Positions 57,554-64,000 of a stretch of DNA of 64,000 bases are shown here, piece after piece (position 1 is the first letter of the stretch; each line of letters starts with the position of its first letter). The position numbers were made by a program, and so were the translations under genes. Origin of the DNA: Kutzneria kofuensis (GTDB lineage Bacteria > Actinomycetota > Actinomycetes > Mycobacteriales > Pseudonocardiaceae); contig NZ_JACHIR010000001.1 in the NCBI RefSeq assembly GCF_014203355.1, forward strand, positions 5,396,038 through 5,460,037. Direction: 5' to 3'. The notes beneath the pieces were generated by a model that was given only the letters and a program-made list of their open reading frames with translations, searched no databases and had not been told where the DNA came from.

Positions 57554-58215
57554 CCGTCGGCATCGTGATCGTCTCGCACAGCGTCAAACTGGCCGAGGGA
57601 GTGGCCGAACTGGCCGGCCAGATGGCGCCGAACGTGACGATCCGGGCGGCAGGCGGGATGGACGACGGTTCCCTCGGAACCGACTTCGACCGCGTCTGCA
57701 CGGCGCTGGAACAAGCCGACACCGGTGACGGCGCGGTGCTGCTCTACGACCTGGGCAGCGCCCGGATGATCGCCGATCTCGCCGTCGAGGCGCATGCGAA
57801 CCCGTTGCACGCGGTCGTCGTCGACGCCCCGGTGGTGGAAGGTGCGGTCGCGGCGGCCGTCGCCGCGCAGGGCGGCGGCGACCTGGCCGGCGTCGCCCGG
57901 GCGGCCGGGGAACGGCCGCCGGAGTTCGGCGCGGAGGAGCCGCAGGTCGCGGGCGAGAGCGTGGACCTGGTGCTGCGCAACGAGGTCGGCCTGCACGCCC
58001 GGCCGGCCGCGCTGCTGGTGCGCACGATCGCCAGCCTCAAGGCCGATGTGACCGTCTACCACAACGGACAGCAGGCCGACGCCCGCAGCGTGCTGGCGCT
58101 GATGGGCCTGTCCGCGCGCGGCGGTGACACGATCAGGGTGGTGGCCGACGGGCCGGACGCGGCCGAGGCGCTGCGCCGGATCGGCAAGCTCGTGGAGATC
58201 GAGTTCGAGGAGTAG
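57550..58215 (+). CDS. dhaM: DhaM: EIIA-Man-like domain fused to HPr
   Basis: 221 aa. Residues 1-130 are the EIIA-mannose-like domain with phosphorylatable H10 in IVSHSVKLAEG. After a linker, residues ~138-221 are an HPr domain with H149 in NEVGLHARPAALLV. The E. coli DhaM also carries an EI-like domain, which is absent here, so the HPr part must be charged by a separate EI. ATGA overlap with dhaL. Confidence 0.93.
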   Translation: MTVGIVIVSHSVKLAEGVAELAGQMAPNVTIRAAGGMDDGSLGTDFDRVCTALEQADTGDGAVLLYDLGSARMIADLAVEAHANPLHAVVVDAPVVEGAVAAAVAAQGGGDLAGVARAAGERPPEFGAEEPQVAGESVDLVLRNEVGLHARPAALLVRTIASLKADVTVYHNGQQADARSVLALMGLSARGGDTIRVVADGPDAAEALRRIGKLVEIEFEE

Positions 58216-58322
58216 TCCGGAACGCACTGAACCGCCCGGGCGGCTGTGGGCGTAGTTGGCGGCGATCGTCACTGCGAGCACGACCGACCGGCCGGCTCAG
58301 TGCTTTTCAGGAAGGACTGCTC

Positions 58323-58946
58323 ATGGTTGTCACTCGGGTGATCGCCGCGAGTGCGGCGCTCGCCGCGTTCACGATCGTCGCGGTGGCGCCGGCCGCCTAC
58401 GCCGACACCAGCAACAGTCGCAACAACGGCGACGCCTCCTTGAAGATCGAACCGTCGCAGCGCTCCTACCACGGCGGCGACATGATCAAGCTCGACGCCA
58501 GGTGCGACTCCGACCGCGCCGACATCGCCGTCTCCGCCGCGCTCGACAACGTCAAGGAATGGATCAGGACCGGCCGCAGGGACTTCAACCTGCAGGCCAC
58601 CGCCCGGGTCCGGGGCGACGTGCGCTCCGGCAACTTCGAGATCGCCTTCCGCTGCGGCAACCAGAAGATCTCCGTCACGATCAACGTGGACAACGGCAAC
58701 CGTGGTGGCGGCCGCGGTGGCGGCGGGACCACGACGACGACCAACACCACGACATCGACCACAGTGGACACTTCGACCACCATGGTCTACCCCAGCGGCG
58801 CGCCGCAGACCGGCGGCGAGGGCCCCTCCGACACCGGTTCCGGGCTGCTCACGCTGGCCGAGCTCGGCGGCGTGGTGCTCGTCGCCGGCGCGGGCGTCGG
58901 CGTCGCGGTGAACCGCAGGCGCAGGCTCGCCGTCCAGCGCGGCTGA
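58323..58946 (+). CDS. Cell-surface protein with sortase-type C terminus
   Basis: 207 aa. Signal peptide (VIAASAALAAFTIVAVAPAAYAD), a domain of about 95 residues with two cysteines, then a Gly/Arg/Asn stretch and a Thr-rich stalk. The C-terminal sorting region has P161-Q-T-G164 (APQTGG), a hydrophobic helix LLTLAELGGVVLVAGAGVGVAV, and RRRRLAVQRG. This is the order of a sortase substrate. The next gene, 9 nt on, encodes a class F sortase, its likely anchoring enzyme. Confidence 0.8.
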   Translation: MVVTRVIAASAALAAFTIVAVAPAAYADTSNSRNNGDASLKIEPSQRSYHGGDMIKLDARCDSDRADIAVSAALDNVKEWIRTGRRDFNLQATARVRGDVRSGNFEIAFRCGNQKISVTINVDNGNRGGGRGGGGTTTTTNTTTSTTVDTSTTMVYPSGAPQTGGEGPSDTGSGLLTLAELGGVVLVAGAGVGVAVNRRRRLAVQRG

Positions 58947-58955
58947 GGGCGGGGC

Positions 58956-59666
58956 ATGGAGCCGACACTGCACATTCCGAACCCCTCCCGGCACAAGTCG
59001 CCGCCCGGCCGGCGCACCACGATGGTGGTCGTCGGCGCGCTGGTCGCGGTGTTCGCGGTGGCCGGGGTCGCGATCGGGATCTTCCGGACCGGCTCGCCCA
59101 GCGTGAACACCGCGCTGAGCAGCCCGGTGCCACCCTCGGCGAGCGAGGCGGTCAACGCGCCCGTCACGACGACGTCGGTGGCGCAGCAGGCACTTCCGCC
59201 GGCCGCGAACGGGTCGCGGCCGGCGATTCCGGTGCGGGTGGACGTGGACGCGATCAACGCCCACTCCTCGCTGGTCCAACTTGGACTGAACGCCGACAAG
59301 ACCGTGGAGGTGCCGCCGGTGGAGCAGCCGCTGCAGGCCGGTTGGTACAAGTTCGGGGCGCGGCCCGGAGAACTGGGCAAGGCGGTGATCCTCGGGCACG
59401 TGGACGGCGGCGGCCAGCTCGGCATCTTCAACCGGCTGCGCGACCTCAAGCCCGGCAACGCGATCAAGGTGACCGAGCAGGGCGGGCAGGTGCTGAACTT
59501 CGTGGTGCGGCAGGTGCAGCAGGTGCCCAAGGCGCAGTTCCCGACGCAGGCCGTGTACGGCCCGTCCACCCAGCGCGAGCTGCGGCTGATCACCTGTGGC
59601 GGCGCGTTCGACAAGGCCAGTGGCAACTACGTGGACAACATCATCGTCTCCGCCGTGCTCAGTTGA
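58956..59666 (+). CDS. Class F sortase
   Basis: 236 aa. N-terminal membrane anchor (TTMVVVGALVAVFAVAGVAIGIF), Ser/Thr/Pro linker, and a sortase barrel from about residue 90. Catalytic H148 in ILGHVDGG and C214 in LITCGGAF. In sortases an arginine after the cysteine completes the site; the region here reads SGNYVDNIIV, with no arginine where many class F members have YRDN. Operon with the preceding surface protein. ATG follows GAGGGCGGGGC. Confidence 0.87.
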   Translation: MEPTLHIPNPSRHKSPPGRRTTMVVVGALVAVFAVAGVAIGIFRTGSPSVNTALSSPVPPSASEAVNAPVTTTSVAQQALPPAANGSRPAIPVRVDVDAINAHSSLVQLGLNADKTVEVPPVEQPLQAGWYKFGARPGELGKAVILGHVDGGGQLGIFNRLRDLKPGNAIKVTEQGGQVLNFVVRQVQQVPKAQFPTQAVYGPSTQRELRLITCGGAFDKASGNYVDNIIVSAVLS

Positions 59667-59902
59667 CGAGGGCCGGCCTGAAGTCGTCGGCGTCGGGGCG
59701 TGTCGATCCTGGGTGACGCGTTCCCGGCGCCGGCCTCTTGGTGGGGTGGGGGAGAAGGAGGGCCGCGGGGGAACTTGCACGATTCGGTGGCGAAGCTCAC
59801 CCGGATGAGCGGTCGCGGCATGGCAGTATCTCCGCCAAGCTCGGATGTTACTGACGCGTAGCAAGCCAGTGACGCCGCTTCGACGAGCGCCGGAGGTCCG
59901 CC

Positions 59903-61708
59903 GTGACGCGCGAAATTTCCACCGAAGATCCGCTTGCGGGATCGAGCATCAGCACCGTCGGGATCGTGGGACTGGGCACCATGGGCGCCGGCATCGCGGA
60001 GGTGTGCGCGCGCAGCGGGTTGCGGGTGATCGCGGTCGAGGTGGACGAGGCGGCGATCGCCAAGGGGCGCGGGCACATCGAGCACTCCACCGAGCGGGCG
60101 CTGCGCGGCGGCAAGCTGGACGAGGCCGGCCGCGCCGAGCTGCACGACCGGATCTCCTGTACCACAAGCCTTTCCGACCTCGCCGAGGTCGACCTGGTGA
60201 TCGAGGCCGTTCCGGAGAGCCTCGCGCTGAAGGCGGAGATCTTCGCGCAGCTGGACAAGATCGTGCGGCCGGACGTGATCCTGGCGTCCAACACCTCCTC
60301 GCTGTCCGTCACCGAGATCAGCGTGCACACCGGCCGCCCGGGCAAGGTGCTGGGGCTGCACTTCTTCAACCCCGCGCCGGTGCTCAAGCTGGTCGAGGTG
60401 GTGCGCACCGTCGTCACCGAGCACGACGTGGTCGACGCCGCCGTCGCGTTCCTCGGCGGGCTGGGCAAAACGCCGGTGGTGATCGGCGACCGGGCCGGCT
60501 TCATCGCCAACGCACTGCTGTTCGGCTACCTCAACCACGCCGTGCGGATGTACGAGAGTCGTTACGCCACAAGGGAAGACCTCGACGCCGCGATGCGGTA
60601 CGGCTGCGGCTACCCGATGGGACCGTTGGCGCTGCTGGACCTGATCGGCCTGGACACCGCGTACGAGATCCTCGACACGATGTACCACCAGTCCCGCAAC
60701 AGGTTGCACGCGCCGGCGCCCATTCTGAAGCAGATGATCACCGCCGGGCTGTTGGGCCGGAAGTCCGGGCGCGGCTTCTACACCTACGAGGCGCCCGACT
60801 CGCCCGTCGTCGTCGCCGACACGACCGTGTCGGCTTCGGTCGCCGGCACGCCGCGTGAGGTGCACCGGGTCGGCGTGATCGGCACCGGCACCATGGCCAC
60901 CGGCATCGTCGAGGTGTTCGCCAAGGCCGGGCACGACGTCGTGCTGCGGGCTCGCGGCGTGGACAAGGCCGAGGCCGCCGTCGCCAAGATCCGCAAGTCG
61001 CTGGACAAGGCCGTCGTCCGCGGCAAGCTCGCCGAGGCCGACCGGGACGCCGCGCTGGCCCGCATCCACACCGCCGTCGAGTTCGAGGCGCTGGCCGACT
61101 GCGACCTGGTCATCGAGGCCGTCGCCGAGGAGCTCTCGGTCAAGCAGGCCGTTTTCGGGGCCTTGGACGAGGTGTGCAAGCCCGGCGCGGTGCTCGCCAC
61201 CACCACCTCGTCGCTGCCCGTCATCGAGTGCGCCGCCGCCACGTCCCGCCCCGGCGACGTCATCGGCCTGCACTTCTTCAACCCCGCCCAGGTGATGAAG
61301 CTCGTCGAGATCGTCTCGACGATCTCCACCGCCCCCGACGTCGTCGCCACCGCCCACGCCGTCTGCAAGGCCCTTCGCAAGGAGCCCGTGCACTGCGGCG
61401 ACCGCGCCGGCTTCATCGTCAACGCGCTGCTGTTCCCGTACCTCAACGACGCCGTGAAGATGCTCGAGGCGCACTACGCCGAGGCCGACGACATCGACAC
61501 CGCCATGAAGGTCGGCTGCGGGCTGCCCATGGGACCCTTCGAGCTCCTCGACGTCGTCGGCCTCGACGTCTCCCTGGCCATCGAACGGACCCTCTACCTC
61601 GAGTTCCGTGAGGCCGGCTTCGCCCCCGCACCCCTGCTCGAACACCTCGTCACCGCCGGCCGCCTCGGCCGCAAGACCGGCAAGGGGTTCCGCGACTACA
61701 CCATGTGA
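59903..61708 (+). CDS. Tandem-fused 3-hydroxyacyl-CoA dehydrogenase
   Basis: 601 aa: two complete 3-hydroxyacyl-CoA dehydrogenases in one chain, each with an NAD-binding domain and a helical C-terminal domain (1-~305 and ~306-601). Half 1: GIVGLGTMGAGIAEV, LHFFNPAPVLKLVEVV, DRAGFIANALL. Half 2: GVIGTGTMATGIVEV, LHFFNPAQVMKLVEIV, DRAGFIVNALL. Both catalytic histidines (HFFNP) are present. The acidic cofactor residue is E in half 1 (VIAVEVDE) but the matching place in half 2 is VVLRARGVD. Probably acts in fatty-acid or butyrate-type metabolism. The 236-nt gap before it holds no gene; an imperfect palindrome lies at 59848-59864. Confidence 0.92.
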   Translation: MTREISTEDPLAGSSISTVGIVGLGTMGAGIAEVCARSGLRVIAVEVDEAAIAKGRGHIEHSTERALRGGKLDEAGRAELHDRISCTTSLSDLAEVDLVIEAVPESLALKAEIFAQLDKIVRPDVILASNTSSLSVTEISVHTGRPGKVLGLHFFNPAPVLKLVEVVRTVVTEHDVVDAAVAFLGGLGKTPVVIGDRAGFIANALLFGYLNHAVRMYESRYATREDLDAAMRYGCGYPMGPLALLDLIGLDTAYEILDTMYHQSRNRLHAPAPILKQMITAGLLGRKSGRGFYTYEAPDSPVVVADTTVSASVAGTPREVHRVGVIGTGTMATGIVEVFAKAGHDVVLRARGVDKAEAAVAKIRKSLDKAVVRGKLAEADRDAALARIHTAVEFEALADCDLVIEAVAEELSVKQAVFGALDEVCKPGAVLATTTSSLPVIECAAATSRPGDVIGLHFFNPAQVMKLVEIVSTISTAPDVVATAHAVCKALRKEPVHCGDRAGFIVNALLFPYLNDAVKMLEAHYAEADDIDTAMKVGCGLPMGPFELLDVVGLDVSLAIERTLYLEFREAGFAPAPLLEHLVTAGRLGRKTGKGFRDYTM

Positions 61709-61986
61709 CGGTCCGCTACGCTTCGCACGTGACGATCATGCGCCTCCTCGGGTTGCCGCCTCGGGTCTGCGACACGATCCATGCCAAGGCCCGAGTCGCC
61801 GGACTGTCCGTGGAGGACTACGTCCGCGGCCACCTGATCGCGCTGGCGTCACAGCGGACGTCCGACGAGATGCTGAACGAGATCGAGGCCCGGCTGGCCC
61901 GACCGCTCTCCGGACTGTCCTCGAACCCTGAGGAATCGACCGATGAGCACAACCAGCAGTGCAGCGCTGAATCAGCGCTATCCTGA
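61705..61986 (+). CDS. RHH antitoxin-like protein 1 (FitA-like)
   Basis: 93 aa from GTG 61705, which overlaps the preceding stop; GTG 61729 or ATG 61738 would give 85 or 82 aa. Residues MRLLGLPPRVCDTIHAKARVAGLSVEDYVRGHLI have the strand-helix-helix order of FitA/VapB antitoxins, with a polar C-terminal tail. It aligns by eye with the next protein, so the two are duplicates. It lies upstream of a VapC gene in the same transcription unit. Confidence 0.65.
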   Translation: MTVRYASHVTIMRLLGLPPRVCDTIHAKARVAGLSVEDYVRGHLIALASQRTSDEMLNEIEARLARPLSGLSSNPEESTDEHNQQCSAESALS

Positions 61987-62221
61987 CGACGTGGCGACCA
62001 TCCAGATCCGCGACCTCCCCGACGACACGTACCGAACGATCCGACTGCGGGCCGAGTCGGCCGGCCAGTCGATCCAGGCGTACATGCGTGACCAGGTGAT
62101 CGCGATGGCCGCGAAGAAGACCAAGCAGGAAGTGATCGCGATCATCGAGGCGGGCCTGGCCGAATCCGGCGGCGCCGACCCCGACAAGATCCTCGCCTAC
62201 CGGGACGAGGAACGCCGGTGA
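61943..62221 (+). CDS. FitA-like antitoxin
   Basis: 92 aa from ATG 61943, which has GAGG 8 nt upstream; GTG 61991 would give a conventional 76-aa form starting at ATIQIRDLPDDTYRTI. Ribbon-helix-helix DNA-binding N terminus (LRAESAGQSIQAYMRDQVIAMA) and a C-terminal toxin-binding tail ending LAYRDEERR. The start overlaps the end of antitoxin-like gene 1 by 44 nt; the stop overlaps vapC by 4 nt, the usual antitoxin-toxin arrangement. Confidence 0.82.
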   Translation: MSTTSSAALNQRYPDDVATIQIRDLPDDTYRTIRLRAESAGQSIQAYMRDQVIAMAAKKTKQEVIAIIEAGLAESGGADPDKILAYRDEERR

Positions 62222-62625
62222 CCGATCTGGTGTTGGATTCCTCCGCGTTCGTGTACGCGACCACTGTGTACACCGACGATGCTCGGGAACTGCGCAAGCG
62301 GATCGCCGCGTCGACCTGCCATGTCCCGCACCTGGCCGACGCCGAGGTGGGCAGTGTGCTGCGCCGTCAGGAACTGGCCGGCGACCTGTCGGCCGACGAG
62401 TGCCTGACGGCCCTCCACTCGCTCAAGCACCTGGTGGACAACCGGTATCCGGCGATCGGGCCGCTGGCCGACGCCGCTTGGCAGCTACGCGGTGCCATCA
62501 CCTTCTACGACGCCCTCTATGTCGCACTTGCGGCGAACCTGGGCGTGCCGTTGGTGACCATGGATGCCCGGTTGAGCCGGGCGCCGGGAGTGACCTGTGC
62601 GGTCGAGGTTGTGGGGCAGCCCTAG
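62218..62625 (+). CDS. vapC: VapC-family PIN-domain toxin
   Basis: 135 aa. PIN ribonuclease with all four acidic positions: D7 (LVLDSSAFVYA), E43 (LADAEVGSVLRR), D98 (FYDALYVALA) and D116 (VTMDARL). It presumably cleaves RNA when free and is neutralised by the overlapping antitoxin. The stop TAG shares CTAG with the stop of the convergent zinc-ribbon gene. Confidence 0.92.
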   Translation: MTDLVLDSSAFVYATTVYTDDARELRKRIAASTCHVPHLADAEVGSVLRRQELAGDLSADECLTALHSLKHLVDNRYPAIGPLADAAWQLRGAITFYDALYVALAANLGVPLVTMDARLSRAPGVTCAVEVVGQP

Positions 62626-62822
62626 CCGCCGCAGCAGCCCCCGCCGCAGCAGCCCCCGCCGGCGGGGGCTGCTGCGGCGGTGTTCACGCCGACGGTGGTG
62701 AGCAGCTTGACGGTGTCGTCGTGCCCGGCGGGGCAGTGGGCCGGGTCGGCGGCGCTGCTCATCGGCCGGTTCACCTCGAAGGTGTCGCCGCACTGGCGGC
62801 ACCGGAACTCGTAGATCGGCAT
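62622..62822 (-). CDS. FmdB-family zinc-ribbon protein with Cys-Gly tail
   Basis: 66 aa. MPIYEFRCRQCGDTFEV and the later HCPAGH give a CxxC...CxxH zinc ribbon of the FmdB type. The C terminus is unusual: AAAAPAGGGCCGGGCCGG, two CC pairs in glycine, encoded by a 16-nt direct repeat (62627-62660). Such tails could bind metal. ATG 62822. The stop codon overlaps that of vapC. Confidence 0.82.
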   Translation of the reverse strand: MPIYEFRCRQCGDTFEVNRPMSSAADPAHCPAGHDDTVKLLTTVGVNTAAAAPAGGGCCGGGCCGG

Positions 62823-62856
62823 GGGACCATTGTCCGGCACGGACGGTCCCGCCGGA

Positions 62857-62862
62857 TAGCCT
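62857..62862 (+). promoter_or_regulatory. -10 hexamer of a probable leaderless promoter
   Basis: TAGCCT lies 8 nt before the GTG at 62871; no ribosome site is visible. Confidence 0.4.
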
Positions 62863-62870
62863 GGGCACCC

Positions 62871-63167
62871 GTGCCCCGGAGAAACCGACCCCAGCGCCCG
62901 CGGCCGCAGGACGACGAGCCGCGGCCGTCGACGTTCGGCTGGGCGCGGGTGGAGTCGGGGCCGGACGGCGACTGGAACGTGCGGCCGGTCGGCGGCGCGG
63001 AGAAGACGTACCGGTGCCCGGGCTGCGACCACGAGATCCGGCCGGGCACGCCGCACGTGGTGGCGTGGCCGGCGGACGACTACGGCGGCGTCGAGGACCG
63101 AAGACACTGGCACACGGGTTGTTGGAACAGCCGGGGAAGGCGCAGACCGACGTCCCGGCGCTGGTGA
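62871..63167 (+). CDS. Small zinc-ribbon-like protein
   Basis: 98 aa. Arg/Pro-rich N terminus, then WNVRPVGGAEKTYRCPGCDHEI and PHVVAWPADD, later HWHTGCW, a CxxC...HxxxC metal site. Related actinobacterial proteins are often labelled ATP/GTP-binding without motif support; no P-loop is present here. It precedes an alpha/beta hydrolase gene, a pairing also seen in Streptomyces. Function unknown. Confidence 0.78.
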   Translation: MPRRNRPQRPRPQDDEPRPSTFGWARVESGPDGDWNVRPVGGAEKTYRCPGCDHEIRPGTPHVVAWPADDYGGVEDRRHWHTGCWNSRGRRRPTSRRW

Positions 63168-63298
63168 GTCAGCGGAGCTCGGGCACGGATCCCGCCGACG
63201 AGGCGCGCACCGGTTCCAGCTCGGCGGGCCACGGCGTGGTCGAGGTCATGCCGGCATCGTGCCGTCGGCCCGGCGTCGACCTGGCACGATTTTCGGTG

Positions 63299-64000
63299 AT
63301 GAGCACCGAGATCCGCGCCAACACGATGCTGCCGGCCCGACGCGAGCCGGTCACGTTGACCACGGCCGACGGGCTGCGGCTGGTGGGGGAGCTGGCGCTG
63401 CCGGAGAAGGCGCCGAGGGCGACGCTGATCTGCCTGCACCCGCTGCCGACGCACGGCGGCATGATGGACTCGCACCTGTACCGCAAGGCGGCGTTCCGGC
63501 TGCCGGCGCTGGCCGACATCGCGGTGCTGCGTTTCAACACCCGGGGCACGGCGAGCGAGGCGGGCCGCAGCGAGGGCGCGTTCGACAACGGCGACGGCGA
63601 GCGGCTGGACGTGGCGGCGGCGCTGGCGTTCGCCCAGGAACGGAACCTGCCGAACGTGTGGCTGGTGGGCTGGTCGTTCGGCACGGACCTGGCGCTCAGG
63701 CACGGCTGCGCCGAGGAGGTGACCGGCGCGGTGTTGATCTCGCCGCCGCTGCGCTACAGCGCGCCGGAGGACCTGACGACGTGGGCGGGCACGGACAAGC
63801 CGGTGGTCTGCCTGGTGCCGGAGTTCGACGACTACCTCCGCCCGGCGCAGGCCCGCGAGCGGTTCGCGCCGATCCCGCAGGCGCGTGTCGAGGAGTTCGC
63901 CGGCGCGAAGCACCTGTTCGTCGGCTACACCGAGCCGGTGCTGGACGCGATCGTGGCCACGGTCGCGCCGGACGTCGAGGTCCCGCTGCCACGCGTCTGG
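63299..64000 (+). CDS. Alpha/beta hydrolase (3' end outside window)
   Basis: 234 codons to the window edge without a stop. LICLHPLPTHGGMMDSHLYRKAA and the nucleophile elbow LVGWSFGTDLAL fit the small cytoplasmic hydrolases of the acyl-peptidase/dienelactone-hydrolase-like group. The histidine is probably in AGAKHLFVGY. The start is ATG 63299; a GTG one codon earlier is possible. No signal peptide. Likely complete or nearly so at the edge. Confidence 0.85.
   Translation, partial: MSTEIRANTMLPARREPVTLTTADGLRLVGELALPEKAPRATLICLHPLPTHGGMMDSHLYRKAAFRLPALADIAVLRFNTRGTASEAGRSEGAFDNGDGERLDVAAALAFAQERNLPNVWLVGWSFGTDLALRHGCAEEVTGAVLISPPLRYSAPEDLTTWAGTDKPVVCLVPEFDDYLRPAQARERFAPIPQARVEEFAGAKHLFVGYTEPVLDAIVATVAPDVEVPLPRVW

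Noticed and set aside
58232-58243. CCGCCCGGGCGG palindrome after dhaM as a terminator
   Set aside because: It has no loop and cannot form a stable hairpin by itself; too short to claim as a site.
63169-63249. 26-codon minus-strand ORF starting MTSTTPWPAELEP
   Set aside because: Lies in a short intergenic gap without a ribosome site; no other support.

Overview
This 64 kb window comes from the chromosome of a high-GC actinomycete, most likely in the Pseudonocardiales. The base composition, the many GTG and TTG starts, the NucS mismatch endonuclease, the MurA with aspartate in place of the catalytic cysteine, and the gene order all point there. From argS to murA the order follows the block known from Mycobacterium tuberculosis (argS-lysA-hom-thrC-thrB-rho-rpmE-prfA-prmC-tsaC-wecA-atp operon-DUF2550-cobO-murA). 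Several local insertions interrupt it. No rRNA, tRNA, CRISPR array, insertion sequence or prophage was recognised.

Layout. 1-6.9 kb: a DUF3105 membrane protein, argS, and an aspartate-family operon (lysA, hom, thrC, thrB). 7-15.4 kb: rho with a long leader, a secreted hydrolase-like protein, rpmE, an inserted two-component pair, then prfA-prmC (release factor 1 and its methyltransferase). 15.3-18.8 kb: a membrane-anchored protein, a TPR protein, tsaC and wecA. 18.8-27.8 kb: an ATP synthase operon with separate b' and delta genes, an in-frame leader ORF ahead of it, and a structured 256-nt spacer between atpD and atpC. 27.9-32.8 kb: PduO-type adenosyltransferase, murA, a B12-dependent ethylmalonyl-CoA mutase-like enzyme and a secreted hydrolase.

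From 33 kb the content is accessory. It holds a complete oligopeptide-type ABC transporter (33.2-39.2 kb), an enoyl-CoA hydratase-like gene, a large secreted GH87-like glucanase with its own palindromic operator, a LysR/short-chain dehydrogenase divergent pair, a NUDIX hydrolase, nucS, a GH25 lysozyme, a two-TM protein of unknown function, a secreted transglycosylase-like protein, a CtaG-like protein, a sodium:solute symporter with a small partner, a DUF3558 lipoprotein, an aldehyde dehydrogenase, an iron-box-controlled siderophore-binding lipoprotein, a PTS-type dihydroxyacetone kinase (dhaKLM), a surface protein next to a class F sortase, a tandem-fused 3-hydroxyacyl-CoA dehydrogenase, a toxin-antitoxin locus with two antitoxin-like genes, and zinc-ribbon proteins.

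The most unusual signals are: three long palindromic elements that share a core and each lie just after a stop codon (27796-27925, 33067-33178, 40347-40466); the antitoxin-antitoxin-toxin triad (61705-62625); the in-frame leader ORF before the atp operon; the hairpin-rich atpD-atpC spacer; and two short ORFs of 18 and 35 codons with good ribosome binding sites and adjoining terminators. Several genes look leaderless, with a -10 hexamer 6-8 nt before the start codon.
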